DNA from: Desulfobacteraceae bacterium
Lineage (GTDB): Bacteria > Desulfobacterota > Desulfobacteria > Desulfobacterales > Desulfosalsimonadaceae
Direction of reading: 5' to 3'
Length of the DNA stretch: 64,000 nucleotides
NCBI GenBank assembly: GCA_011389935.1
Contig: JAABTJ010000009.1
Span: forward strand, 41,549-105,548
In this document: positions 7,539-16,358 of the stretch, piece by piece
Numbering within the stretch: position 1 is the first letter of the stretch
How the letters are laid out: each line of letters begins with the position of its first letter
The notes under the pieces: generated by a model
Database searches by the model: none
Told to the model about the DNA's origin: nothing
What the model saw: the letters and a program-made list of their open reading frames with translations, nothing else
Translations under genes and position numbers: made by a program

Positions 7539-9896
7539 ATGAGGCGGATATTTTTATTTTTTGTAAAAGCGGTTTTTCACCTTCTGTGGATCGTCGCGGC
7601 AGCAGGCATTGTTGCTGCCGCGGGGGCGTATTACTATTACAGCAAAGACCTGCCTGTGATTACCACGCTCGAAGAATACAACCCGCCGGTGGTAACGACA
7701 TTTTATTCGGATGACGGCCGGAAAATCGCCGAATTTTTTGATGAAAGACGTTTTGTTATCGAGATGTCCGAAATGCCCGCCCATCTGGTCAATGCGTTTA
7801 TCGCTGCAGAGGATTCCCGCTTTTACGAACACGAGGGCGTGGATATTTACAGCATTGCCAGGGCGTTTATAAAAAATATAGAAGCCGGCACGGTTGTTCA
7901 GGGAGGAAGCACCATAACCCAGCAGGTGGCAAAATCCTTTTTCCTGACACCGGAGCGCAGTTACACCCGCAAGATAAAAGAAGCCATCCTGGCATACCGG
8001 ATCGACCGGTATTTTACAAAGGACGAGATTCTTTATCTGTACTTAAACCAGATATACCTGGGAAACGGGGCATACGGGGTGGAAGCCGCTGCAAGGCGCT
8101 ATTTTGGAAAAACCGCCGGGGAACTGACCATTGCTGAAAGCGCAATGCTAGCCGGGTTGACCAGTGCGCCGAGCCGTTACTCGCCGAACAATTACCCCGA
8201 CCGGGCCAAGAGCCGCCAGATCTACGTGGTAAACAGAATGGCGGAACAGGATTTTATAAGCGCCAGGGAAAGCGAAGAAGCCATTACCGAGACGATCGAG
8301 ATAATGCCCCGGAAAAGTCTTTTCACGGAAAGGGTGCCGTATTATTCAGAGCACGTCAGGCGGGTCGTGGAAAGCCTGTACGGCAGGGAGATGCTTTACA
8401 GGGGCGGACTCCACGTGCATACGAACGTCAATATTGAAATGCAGGAAGCAGCCCGAAATACTGTGGAAAAAGGATTGCGGAACCTTGACAAGCGGCGGGG
8501 ATACCGCGGCCCTATAAAAAATCTGGAAAACCGTGAAATCGAGGATTTCAGCCGCAGGCTTCAGCAGACCATTGAGAGCGAGCCGCTTGAACCGGGAAGG
8601 ATAACCCAGGGCGCGGTAATCGCGGTGGATGATTCAAAAAATATCGTCACGGTTCGCATCGGCAACGAAACAGGGACAATCGCCTTGGAAGACATGCGCT
8701 GGGCGCGCCGTCCCGATCCCGCAGTTCCGTACGAAAATGTTTCCGTGCAGCGCGTCGGGGATGTTTTGCAGAAAGGCGACGTAATCGAAGTAAGAATCAA
8801 GGAGCAGCAATCCTCCCGGGGCGGCCAATGGAAGCTGGCCCTGGAGCAGACCCCCGATGTCCAATCCGCCCTTTTGTCCATGGCGCCGGAAAGCGGCAGG
8901 GTGAAGAGCATGATCGGCGGGCGGGATTTTTTAAAGAGCCAGTTCAACCGGGCGGTGCAATCGCGCAGGCAGCCGGGATCCGCCTTCAAGCCGATTGTTT
9001 ATGCGGCCGCCATCGACCGCGGGTATACGCCGGCAACGACCATAGCGGATACGCCCGTTGTGTATGAGGATACCGAGCAGGATTTCACCTGGAAGCCTAG
9101 AAATTATGACAATACATTCCATGGCTTCACCCTTTTACGGGACGGGCTCATCCATTCCAGAAATGTCATTACCGTAAAAATCGTACAGGATATCGGTATC
9201 TCTTACCTGGTGGAATATGCGAGAAACATGGGGATTGAAAGTCATCTGGATAGAGACCTTTCCCTTGCGCTCGGATCATCGGGAATGTCTTTGCTCGAGC
9301 TGGTGGGCGCATATGCCGTCTTTGCCAACCAGGGCGAAAAAATGGCGCCTCAATTCATAAACCGGATCGAAGACAGGAAGGGGAACGTCCTTTTCATGGA
9401 AGATCCCCAGCCGGAAAGGGTGATTGAAAAAAGCACCGCCTACATCCTCACCCACATGATGGAACAGGTGATTCAGGAAGGGACAGGCTGGCGGCTGAAA
9501 GCCCTGAACCGGCCGGCCGCGGGCAAGACAGGAACCACCAACAACCTCCAGGACGCATGGTTTATCGGATATACGCCGGAGTATGTAACCGGGGTTTGGG
9601 TCGGTATGGACAACAATGAACCCCTGGGCGCAAGGGAGACCGGCTCCCGCGCAGCAGCCCCCATCTGGCTTGACTACATGCAGACGGTTTTGAAAGATAC
9701 GCCCCGCCGGTTTTTTTCGGTGCCCGACAGCGTGGTTTTTGCCAAAATCGATGCGGATACCGGGCTGCTGCCCATCGATCAATCCAGAAAAGTCATCTAT
9801 GAATGCTTCAAGGAGGGCACGGTTCCGAGCCAGCGTACCCGTATGCCGGATGCCGTTACGGAATCAGAGGATTTTTTCAGAAGAGGGATTCAGTAG
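7539..9896 (+). CDS. mrcA: Penicillin-binding protein 1A (bifunctional)
   Basis: Class A PBP that polymerises glycan strands and cross-links peptides in the periplasm. It is 785 residues, with an N-terminal membrane anchor (about 7-35). The GT51 glycosyltransferase domain has EDSRFYEHEG at 91-100 and GGSTITQQ. The transpeptidase has SAFK (SxxK serine near 481), SRN and KTGT near 661. Start chosen at ATG 7539 because AGGGGA sits 9 nt upstream; an ATG 30 nt earlier has no such site. Converges with a hydrolase gene 20 bp downstream. Confidence 0.96.
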   Translation: MRRIFLFFVKAVFHLLWIVAAAGIVAAAGAYYYYSKDLPVITTLEEYNPPVVTTFYSDDGRKIAEFFDERRFVIEMSEMPAHLVNAFIAAEDSRFYEHEGVDIYSIARAFIKNIEAGTVVQGGSTITQQVAKSFFLTPERSYTRKIKEAILAYRIDRYFTKDEILYLYLNQIYLGNGAYGVEAAARRYFGKTAGELTIAESAMLAGLTSAPSRYSPNNYPDRAKSRQIYVVNRMAEQDFISARESEEAITETIEIMPRKSLFTERVPYYSEHVRRVVESLYGREMLYRGGLHVHTNVNIEMQEAARNTVEKGLRNLDKRRGYRGPIKNLENREIEDFSRRLQQTIESEPLEPGRITQGAVIAVDDSKNIVTVRIGNETGTIALEDMRWARRPDPAVPYENVSVQRVGDVLQKGDVIEVRIKEQQSSRGGQWKLALEQTPDVQSALLSMAPESGRVKSMIGGRDFLKSQFNRAVQSRRQPGSAFKPIVYAAAIDRGYTPATTIADTPVVYEDTEQDFTWKPRNYDNTFHGFTLLRDGLIHSRNVITVKIVQDIGISYLVEYARNMGIESHLDRDLSLALGSSGMSLLELVGAYAVFANQGEKMAPQFINRIEDRKGNVLFMEDPQPERVIEKSTAYILTHMMEQVIQEGTGWRLKALNRPAAGKTGTTNNLQDAWFIGYTPEYVTGVWVGMDNNEPLGARETGSRAAAPIWLDYMQTVLKDTPRRFFSVPDSVVFAKIDADTGLLPIDQSRKVIYECFKEGTVPSQRTRMPDAVTESEDFFRRGIQ

Positions 9897-9916
9897 AACC
9901 CGTCTCAACATCCGGA

Positions 9917-10522
9917 TTACCCGTGGGAAGCCCCGTTTTCGGTTGCCGCTGCGTACAGGGCAAGCACATCTTCTACAAACCGTTCCGGATAATCCAGGTA
10001 TGCCGGGTGAGATGCGTTTTTGTATACGTTGGGCTCGGTATTGAATTGCCTGGAAAGTTTTTTCATTTCGCTTGCCGAAACGATATTGTCGCCGTCCCCG
10101 TATACGATGGACACCTTGGCATGTAAATTCGGGTAATGCTTCACCAGGTCCTCCTGCATGCTCATGACAGGGGCGGCCAGAACCAGGCCGCGTACCGGGT
10201 AGGTCACGCTGTATTTCAACGCGATATAACCGCCAAGGCTTGCCCCTACAATGACAGGCTCCTTCCCTGCAATGGAGGAAATAATCGACAGATTTTTTTC
10301 CGCGGAACTTGTCCGTGGAGAGCTTTCGCTGATTTTGCCGTAGGGCATATCAACCGCTTTGAAGGGGATATTGCGCTGCTCCAGCACCCGGAGCAGTCCG
10401 ATTTCATTCCAAACATCGCTGGTAAACATGTATCCGTGAAGCAAAATGATCGGTGAACCCTTTCCCTTGTTGGATATCATGCGGCATTGATAGTTACGGA
10501 TATCGACCGTCTCGTCTTTCAT
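9917..10522 (-). CDS. Alpha/beta hydrolase, probable esterase
   Basis: A 201-residue alpha/beta hydrolase. It shows the oxyanion strand IILLHGYMF, the nucleophile elbow GASLGG, an aspartate in YGDGDNIV and a histidine in NASHPAYL, completing a Ser-Asp-His triad. No signal peptide, so cytoplasmic. It resembles small serine hydrolases of the YdeN/RBBP9 and dienelactone-hydrolase groups; the substrate cannot be told. ATG at 10522. Transcribed alone toward mrcA. Confidence 0.8.
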   Translation of the reverse strand: MKDETVDIRNYQCRMISNKGKGSPIILLHGYMFTSDVWNEIGLLRVLEQRNIPFKAVDMPYGKISESSPRTSSAEKNLSIISSIAGKEPVIVGASLGGYIALKYSVTYPVRGLVLAAPVMSMQEDLVKHYPNLHAKVSIVYGDGDNIVSASEMKKLSRQFNTEPNVYKNASHPAYLDYPERFVEDVLALYAAATENGASHG

Positions 10523-10668
10523 GTTCCCTGATTCTGTTTCCTTGATATAATAGAGATGCCATGCTGAAATACAAACTGACTTTTACGATCTCATCACGTT
10601 TTATATACCCGTTTTAAAAAAATCAATGTTTAATATCGTGATTGTACGGCCGGACAAATAAGGTTGGT

Positions 10669-10705
10669 CCATGTTCCCCGTTCTTTTCAGATACGGGGAA
10701 CATGG
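10669..10705. repeat. 13-bp perfect inverted repeat, intergenic
   Basis: CCATGTTCCCCGT (10669-10681) and its exact complement ACGGGGAACATGG (10693-10705), separated by 11 nt. It lies in the 522-bp gap upstream of the hydrolase (minus strand). Lack of a T tract argues against a terminator; an operator or RNA hairpin is possible. Confidence 0.5.
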
Positions 10706-10876
10706 AGTGGGCGGGGTAATGAAGGGGAAAGGGGATAAACAGATGTGATGGCGTTTTTTGGCGTTGCGGGCACGGGTACGCGCCCTGTTGAACCGTTGCG
10801 CAAAAAAAGTTTTTTGGCCTCCTTTTTGATTTTTGGTTGTCCTTTATGTGCAAAAGAAGCAAAAAAAGTGCCATAT

Positions 10877-10899
10877 ACGGGACTTTCGTCCCGTTTTTA
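10877..10899 (+). terminator. Strong hairpin with T tract in gene-free gap
   Basis: ACGGGAC (10877-10883), loop TTTC, GTCCCGT (10888-10894), then TTTTAT: a textbook intrinsic terminator on the plus strand. The gap 10523-11044 has no convincing gene: the frames there are proline/histidine-rich with no family signature. It holds this hairpin, the 10669 palindrome and a GC-rich stem near 10975-11010. The terminator may end a short plus-strand RNA. Confidence 0.5.
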
Positions 10900-11044
10900 T
10901 TGTAAGCACCTGTTTTGTTGATGTTTTCGATTTGCCATGCCGGCGGCGACAGTCCCCGAAAGGAAGCCGAAGCACCGGGGCGGGTATATTTTCGTATACA
11001 GGGGTGCTCGATAAGTGACAGGTTGGCGCGCTGCGCCACGCCCA

Positions 11045-11869
11045 TTAACGGCGCAAGGAAACGTGGCCGTCTTTTGAAAAAGGCAGTGTTTTCCGACCGC
11101 CTCCGGGTACATTGAAATACATTTCGCCGGAGATCAGGTAGGGAGCGGTATTCCCCTCGAGCAGGCGCATTGCCTGGCGGCCCACGGAAAGGAAATCGAG
11201 TTCAACCGGAACGGAAAGCGCAAGCCGGTCGTTCTTTTCTATCCTGGGGAGGCTTTGGGTGGAACCGTCCACGAGCGTCATCCCCCCGGTTTCAAGAGCG
11301 TATCGAAGCCCGTCTACGGCCACGGCAAATTCATTCGGATTCGCCACCGAAAGAACCACGTTGATTCTGGCACCGGACAGTCCCAACTCAGAAACGGTTA
11401 GCGATGTTACCGATATTTCGGGAAATTCCGGCAGGGCAAGTTTCCCCTGGGTGTTGTAAGGGATGGAAACGCCCATAACGTCAAACGTACCGGAAAGGCC
11501 GTATGCCACTTCATCGCGCAGCGCGAGCGCGTTAATGGAGTTGAAAAGATCCATGAAGTTGACATGAACCGGCACTTCGATGGGCGCGGAGCCCCCGGCC
11601 GCAACGCGGATCGGCTTGTCGACCGTTCCCTTTGCCATGGAGGCGTCTTCAATCGTGAGATGGTAGTCCCCTTTCCGGATGGTTGCGCCCACGGGGTTCG
11701 GGTTGTGAACCGTGAAAGCGAACAGGAGCGTCGCATCGAACAGGGACATATCCTGTATGCGCATTTGCTGAAAGGAAACCGTTGGTGCTGCCAGAAAAGG
11801 CGCCATCATTTTGCAGCCGGCAAAGGATACGGCGGCGAGAAGGATCCATATAAAAGGCTTCCGAATCAT
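11045..11869 (-). CDS. LEA type 2 (LEA14-like) lipoprotein
   Basis: A 274-residue lipoprotein: signal peptide MIRKPFIWILLAAVSFAGC with lipobox FAGC, then two repeats of the LEA-2/WHy fold. The fold is recognisable by VHNPNP in the first repeat and VANPNEF in the second, the conserved Asn-Pro turn of this domain. Probably anchored to the outer membrane or periplasm; bacterial members are linked to stress or envelope functions but have no defined reaction. The start at ATG 11869, preceded by AAGGGG, is supported by the signal peptide. A longer open frame upstream has no plausible protein character. Confidence 0.85.
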   Translation of the reverse strand: MIRKPFIWILLAAVSFAGCKMMAPFLAAPTVSFQQMRIQDMSLFDATLLFAFTVHNPNPVGATIRKGDYHLTIEDASMAKGTVDKPIRVAAGGSAPIEVPVHVNFMDLFNSINALALRDEVAYGLSGTFDVMGVSIPYNTQGKLALPEFPEISVTSLTVSELGLSGARINVVLSVANPNEFAVAVDGLRYALETGGMTLVDGSTQSLPRIEKNDRLALSVPVELDFLSVGRQAMRLLEGNTAPYLISGEMYFNVPGGGRKTLPFSKDGHVSLRR

Positions 11870-12031
11870 CCCCTTGCTCCTTATAAATAAAATTTGATCG
11901 CGTGAAAACCCCCCTTCCGTCAGACAATCTGTACGGCAAGGCCGGACAAAAAGCAACACAATTGCCCCGTGCTTCCATGGGCGCTTTAAACCGGGTTTGC
12001 GAACCAATCGCCTGTTATTTCGACAACCTCT

Positions 12032-12058
12032 TTGACAAACGCCGGTCGGTAATATAAT
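12032..12058 (+). promoter_or_regulatory. Possible promoter of the acyl-CoA ligase gene
   Basis: TTGACA (12032-12037) and TATAAT (12053-12058), both perfect hexamers but only 15 bp apart instead of 17, about 110 bp before the ATG at 12167. The short spacing lowers confidence. Confidence 0.35.
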
Positions 12059-12166
12059 TTCAATACGATGATTTTTTCCGGCGCGTGGATCGACCGGAAG
12101 TCTGCGGCAACAGGTTCGCGGAGGCATATACGCATAATTGTGACGGTATCGTTCAGGAAAGGCATT

Positions 12167-14359
12167 ATGGAAGAAAACATGGATACACAGAAGAACCAGG
12201 CGGAAAAAACCGTATTCACCGAATGGGAAGCCAAACAGTTTTTGCGCCGCTGGCATATTCCGGTGGTGGCGGAAAGCCTTGCCGAAGATATTTCCGCAGC
12301 GGTCGCGGCGGCGGAAAAAATTGGTTTTCCCGTGGTGCTCAAGGGGCTTGGGAGAACCCTGCTGCACAAGACCGAAAAAGGCCTTGTCTGCATGAATCTA
12401 ACCGGAAGAACCGCCGTTGAGCAGGCGGCGGCGGGGATTGCCGAAAGAGCGGGGAGCGGTCTTGAGGGATTTCTCGTGGCGCCGCAGGTTGCCGGAAAAA
12501 GGGAACTGGTGGCGGGCGTGTTCACGGACAAACAGTACGGGCGCGTGATCATGTTCGGCCTGGGCGGCGTGTTCACCGAGGTCTTGTCCGATGTCAGTTT
12601 CCGCCTGCTCCCTCTTTCCAGATCCGATGCATTGCACATGATCGAGGATATCCGATACGTAAAAATCCTGGAGGCGTTTCGGGGAGAGGAAGCGGCAGAC
12701 AAGGAGGCGCTGGTCGACATTCTGGTGAACCTTTCGGCAATGGTCATGGAAAATCCGGATATACGGGAAATCGATATCAATCCGCTTATTATAACCCCCC
12801 GGGGAGAGCCGGTCGCGGTTGATGCGCTGATCATCAAGGGGGCCCGGCCAAAAGAAGAATCCTATCTCCCCCCGGTGGAACCCGGCATTGTCGGATCGTT
12901 TTTTTACCCCAAATCCGTTGCTTTCGTGGGCGCCTCCGCCCGGCTTGGGAAATGGGGACACACGCTTCTGACCAATACGCTCGGGGGCGGTTTTGCGGGG
13001 GACGTTTATCTCGTAAACCCCAGGGGGGGCGAAATCGCCGGTCGACCCGTATATCCTTCCCTCACCGATATCCCGGGACGGGTGGACATGGCCGTGGTCA
13101 CCATTCCCGCCCAGAAAGTATTCGACCTGATACCGGAAATGGCGGCCAAAAACATTTCCAGTATGCTTTTGATCGCGTCGGGTTTTGGGGAAACCGGGGA
13201 AGAAGGGCTCCGCCTGGAGCAGGCGCTTGTGGAAAAAGCCCGCGAGGCCGGTATTTTCATCATCGGTCCGAACACCATGGGGATCTGCAATCCCCATGTC
13301 GATTTTTACTGCACCGGCATGCATGTCCGCCCGGCAGCCGGCAGCGTCGGCGCCGTGGCCCAGTCGGGCAACATCGGCGTCCAGCTGCTCGGGTTTGCGG
13401 AACTCCAGGGAATCGGCATCCGCGGTTTTTGCGGCTCGGGAAACGAGGCCATGATCACCATGGAGGATTACCTCGAGGCTTTCGAGGTTGATCCGCTGAC
13501 CGAAACGGTGATGCTTTACGTGGAAAGCGTGAAAAACGGCCGGCGGTTTTATGAAAGCGCCCGGCGGGTCGGGCGGAAAAAACCCGTTGTGCTCCTCAAG
13601 GGGGGGCAGACCGAAGCGGGCTCCAGGGCGGCATCGAGCCACACCGGCGCCATGGCCTCCGATACGAAGGTGTTCAATGCCGTATGCCGCCAGGCCGGCA
13701 TCGTGAAAGTGGAAAAGCCCATGGACCTGCTGGACCTGTCCGCCGCGTTTTCCGCGCTGCCGCTGCCCGATGGCAACCGCGTGGGGATAATGACCCTGGG
13801 CGGGGGATGGGGGGTGGTTACCTCGGATCTCTGCGAGCATTACCACCTTGCCGTGCCCGAGCTTTCCGCGGAATTGATCGGTGCCATAGACAAAATCCTG
13901 CCGCCGTTCTGGAGCCGTGCGAACCCCGTGGACCTCGTGGGGGAAAACGATCCGGATATTCCCCTGTTCGTCATGGAGGAGCTGATGAAATGGGACGGCT
14001 GCGACGCGGTGATCAATCTGGGCATTGTGGGGCGCCGGCACATGCTTTCCCGGATGGCGGATTCCATCCGGAAAGCGGACCCGGAAACCCCCGCCTCCTT
14101 CATGGAAATGGTGCTGGAAAAGCTCGATGACTTCGAGGAAAAATACATGAAGCATCTGGTGTCGCTGATGGAAAAATATAAAAAACCGGTACTGGGCGTG
14201 AACATCCTCCGCGGTGAAAAGGACAGGACGGTCTATTCCTTCGAAGGTGCGCGCCACAAGGCGGTTTTTTTCCCCACCCCGGAACAGGCGGTCCGCTCCC
14301 TTGCCCGCATGTATGAATACCGGCGGTTTCTACAGAGAGAAGAGGCGGAAGCCATGTAA
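12167..14359 (+). CDS. NDP-forming acyl-CoA ligase, fused beta-alpha
   Basis: Acyl-CoA + NDP + Pi = acid + CoA + NTP (acetyl-CoA synthetase, ADP-forming, type). The 730-residue chain has an ATP-grasp domain first (about 1-230, FPVVLKGLG near residue 52). The CoA-binding Rossmann domain (VAFVGASARLGKWGHTLL, from about 255) and ligase domains follow. SHTGAMASD near residue 490 carries the phosphohistidine typical of this superfamily; SGNIG and GPNTMGICNP are also present. ATP-grasp first is the reverse of the arrangement I regard as more common in single-chain enzymes. Start at ATG 12167 with AGGAAAGG 5 nt before. Substrate (acetate or branched/aryl acids) is unknown. Confidence 0.88.
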   Translation: MEENMDTQKNQAEKTVFTEWEAKQFLRRWHIPVVAESLAEDISAAVAAAEKIGFPVVLKGLGRTLLHKTEKGLVCMNLTGRTAVEQAAAGIAERAGSGLEGFLVAPQVAGKRELVAGVFTDKQYGRVIMFGLGGVFTEVLSDVSFRLLPLSRSDALHMIEDIRYVKILEAFRGEEAADKEALVDILVNLSAMVMENPDIREIDINPLIITPRGEPVAVDALIIKGARPKEESYLPPVEPGIVGSFFYPKSVAFVGASARLGKWGHTLLTNTLGGGFAGDVYLVNPRGGEIAGRPVYPSLTDIPGRVDMAVVTIPAQKVFDLIPEMAAKNISSMLLIASGFGETGEEGLRLEQALVEKAREAGIFIIGPNTMGICNPHVDFYCTGMHVRPAAGSVGAVAQSGNIGVQLLGFAELQGIGIRGFCGSGNEAMITMEDYLEAFEVDPLTETVMLYVESVKNGRRFYESARRVGRKKPVVLLKGGQTEAGSRAASSHTGAMASDTKVFNAVCRQAGIVKVEKPMDLLDLSAAFSALPLPDGNRVGIMTLGGGWGVVTSDLCEHYHLAVPELSAELIGAIDKILPPFWSRANPVDLVGENDPDIPLFVMEELMKWDGCDAVINLGIVGRRHMLSRMADSIRKADPETPASFMEMVLEKLDDFEEKYMKHLVSLMEKYKKPVLGVNILRGEKDRTVYSFEGARHKAVFFPTPEQAVRSLARMYEYRRFLQREEAEAM

Positions 14360-14387
14360 CTTCTTTTGGAAAGCAAAAAGCAATAAT

Positions 14388-14538
14388 GATGAACTCGTAA
14401 AGTCGTGATCAGACGACTTTGAAAAAAGTTCAAGATCAAGGCGCGTGCAATTTTTGAATAATTGAGCCTACTTAGCCGTACGTGAGATTTTTCAAAAATT
14501 ATGCGCAACGCAGATATTGGGCTTTTTACGAAGCCGTC
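14388..14538 (+). repeat. Hairpin repeat family B, forward copy
   Basis: Core 14412-14538 (127 bp). Constant strands are GTTCAAGATCAAGGC and AACGCAGATATTGGG; the inner stem is GCAATTTTTGAA / TTCAAAAATTATGC and the apex is a CGTAC/GTACG-type hairpin. The outer left arm is eroded, and an extra AAAGTCGT/ACGACTTT hairpin precedes it. First of four repeats that fill 14360-15207. Confidence 0.8.
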
Positions 14539-14553
14539 AATAATAATACGGTT

Positions 14554-14758
14554 CCATTTTCAACCGCCGGGGCGGGTATTCCCCGTAGCAACGGTGAGAA
14601 CTTGGGGCATCTCTATGGCTCGATGCGCCGCACCCTGGAAACTCGTCCCTAACGGGCCTCAAACAGTCCAGGGTGCCAGGCGCATCTTCGCCAAGAGCTG
14701 CCGCCAAGTCCTCCCCATGTTGCTCCGGGCAACAGCCGCCCCCGGCGGTTGAAAATGG
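14554..14758 (+). repeat. Repeat family D, copy 1 (205 bp, inverted ends)
   Basis: Ends are imperfect inverted repeats about 45 bp long: CCATTTTCAACCGCCGGGG on the left, the complement CCCCGGCGGTTGAAAATGG on the right. Inside, an inner hairpin pairs GCACCCTGGA with TCCAGGGTGC, flanked by the strands ATCTCTATGGCTCG and CGCCAAGAGCT. No coding capacity. A second copy lies inverted at 14938. Confidence 0.75.
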
Positions 14759-14797
14759 TCCATTTGATAAAAGCGACCCACGCAGCCCGTTTTGACC

Positions 14798-14930
14798 ATT
14801 GTTTTTTTCCGGCCGAATCTCTTTGGTGGCGTCTTATTTCAAATCCTCGAAATACGCGCCTATGGCTGCGGTTGGAAACAAGACGCAGCAGTCATCTTGC
14901 ACCGAAATCCAACGCCTGAAAAGGGGTTTA
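14798..14930 (-). repeat. Hairpin repeat family C2, diverged reverse copy
   Basis: Matches the C2 repeats at 28763 and 39914 in reverse orientation: TGGCGTCTTATTTCAAATCC (inner arm) and TGGAAACAAGACG (partner arm) are kept. The constant strand near 14880-14915 has diverged (CATCTTGCACCGAAATCC). Lies between the two D elements. Confidence 0.7.
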
Positions 14931-14937
14931 CTATAAT

Positions 14938-15140
14938 GGTCAATTTCGTTTGGGAGGGGGGGCGGTGTTGCCCGCAGCAACAATTGCAGGGGGTTGCGGA
15001 TAGCTCTTGGCGAAGCGCAGACAAGCGACCTGTGGCCTGGCCGTTCATCACAGGGCGCGTCGGAGCGAGCCATAGAGATATCCGCGTTCTCCTGCAGTTG
15101 CCAGGGCATCACCGGTCCCCCTCCCAAATAAAATTGAACC
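14938..15140 (-). repeat. Repeat family D, copy 2 (203 bp, inverted)
   Basis: Ends GGTCAATTTCGTTTGGGAGG (left) and CCTCCCAAATAAAATTGAACC-like right end are inverted repeats. It shares with copy 1, in opposite orientation, the strands AGCTCTTGGCGAAG and CGAGCCATAGAGAT. Its inner stem (CGACCTGTG / CACAGGGCGCGTCG) differs from that of copy 1. The frames through it translate to arginine-rich peptides and are not genes. Confidence 0.75.
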
Positions 15141-15207
15141 GCATTCTTTACTGAGGCGTTTTTTCATCCTGCCCGCTGTCGTAGTTCTTTCATCCCGCCT
15201 TTCAGCA

Positions 15208-16281
15208 TCACCGCTTTACCGTTTTCACAACCGCCACCGCCGCCTCGCTCATCGCCGGGTCACCGACCACGCTGACAGGCCCAAGGTGGGGAAAAAGCCG
15301 CTTGAGGCGCACAATATTGCTGTTTTTCTGCCCCCGCATGGTCGAAATCATCCGGGGATGCACCACCAGATCGATGCCATCCCCAAAATCGTTGCCAAAG
15401 GCCTCGATACGCGCCGCCGCCTTGTCAAAAAAGACACCGGATGCCACCATCTGCCCCATGGCCGGGTGATACGGGCCCGCCACAAGGTCCCTGCCCGTAT
15501 CGAGCCCCTCGTTCGCCTGCAGCCCGATGCGGGCAACCGGGATATTTTTTTCGGAAAACAAGCGGAAAAGCGATTGTACCTGTTCAATGCACCGGTCAAG
15601 GGGAATCGGAGAATAGCGGCCCGATGCGTACCATTTTTCAAGGAGGCTTCCCTTGATGACAAGGGTCGGATAAATTCGCACGAAATCCGGGGAAAGGGCT
15701 GCAATCCGCCGGCCCGTCTCCATTGCCGAGTCATCGTTTTCGCCGGGGAGCCCCACCATCATCTGCAGCCCCATGTCATAGCCGCGCTTTTGTAAAAGGG
15801 CGGCCGCACGGACCGTATCTTCGGAGGAATGCCCCCGCTTGGCAAGGGCAAGCACGTGCTCATCCATGGACTGGGCGCCGATTTCAACGGTGGAGACCGG
15901 GTAACCGGAAAGGAGATCGAGCCTCTTTTGATCCACCGTGTCGGGGCGGGTGGAAAAGCGTATTCCGTCCACCTCTCCCGTCCGGACAAATCCGGATGCC
16001 GCATCCAGGAGTTTTTTTATGACGCCGGGATCCTGCCCCAAAAAATTGCCGCCGAAAAAGGAGATTTCGGCCTTGGCGCGGTCTTCCCGCCGGTATCCCA
16101 AAAACCGGCGGATCTCTTGTTCCACCGTGTCAAAATCCGGCAATTCGGCAGCCGTGCCGGTAATGGCCCGCTGGTTGCAGAACACGCACCTGTGGGCACA
16201 TCCGGACTGGGGAATGAAAACCGGAACGATAAAAGGCCTGCCCTGGCGCGTGCGGTGGTGTTGTGTGGTACGGGTCTTCAT
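15208..16281 (-). CDS. Radical SAM protein, Elp3-like
   Basis: Encodes 357 residues with the radical SAM cysteine motif CAHRCVFC (CX3CX2C) near residue 28, preceded by VPVFIPQSGC, and with FFGGNF in the SAM region. The sequence pattern fits the Elp3/oxygen-independent coproporphyrinogen-oxidase-like group (COG1243-type) without an acetyltransferase domain. Substrate unknown; tRNA modification is a guess from the family. Last gene of a minus-strand set dksA-like, PHP, rnc, this gene. Confidence 0.82.
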   Translation of the reverse strand: MKTRTTQHHRTRQGRPFIVPVFIPQSGCAHRCVFCNQRAITGTAAELPDFDTVEQEIRRFLGYRREDRAKAEISFFGGNFLGQDPGVIKKLLDAASGFVRTGEVDGIRFSTRPDTVDQKRLDLLSGYPVSTVEIGAQSMDEHVLALAKRGHSSEDTVRAAALLQKRGYDMGLQMMVGLPGENDDSAMETGRRIAALSPDFVRIYPTLVIKGSLLEKWYASGRYSPIPLDRCIEQVQSLFRLFSEKNIPVARIGLQANEGLDTGRDLVAGPYHPAMGQMVASGVFFDKAAARIEAFGNDFGDGIDLVVHPRMISTMRGQKNSNIVRLKRLFPHLGPVSVVGDPAMSEAAVAVVKTVKR

Positions 16282-16358
16282 TTTTCTGTTTTTATGGAGG
16301 GTTGCAATACCGGCGTGCGGTTTGTCGCCATAACCGCCAGGGGACGGACAAGGAGGCC

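Noticed and set aside
10623..11045. A 140-residue minus-strand frame in the hydrolase/lipoprotein gap
   Set aside because: Crosses a palindrome and a terminator, unusual composition, no ribosome site or family signature.
12398..14257. A 619-residue open frame antisense to the acyl-CoA ligase
   Set aside because: Shadow frame with histidine/glycine-rich composition and no signature.
14834..15127. A 97-residue arginine-rich frame in the repeat block
   Set aside because: Lies wholly inside D and C2 repeats and reads through inverted-repeat arms; such peptides are often annotated as hypothetical proteins by mistake.
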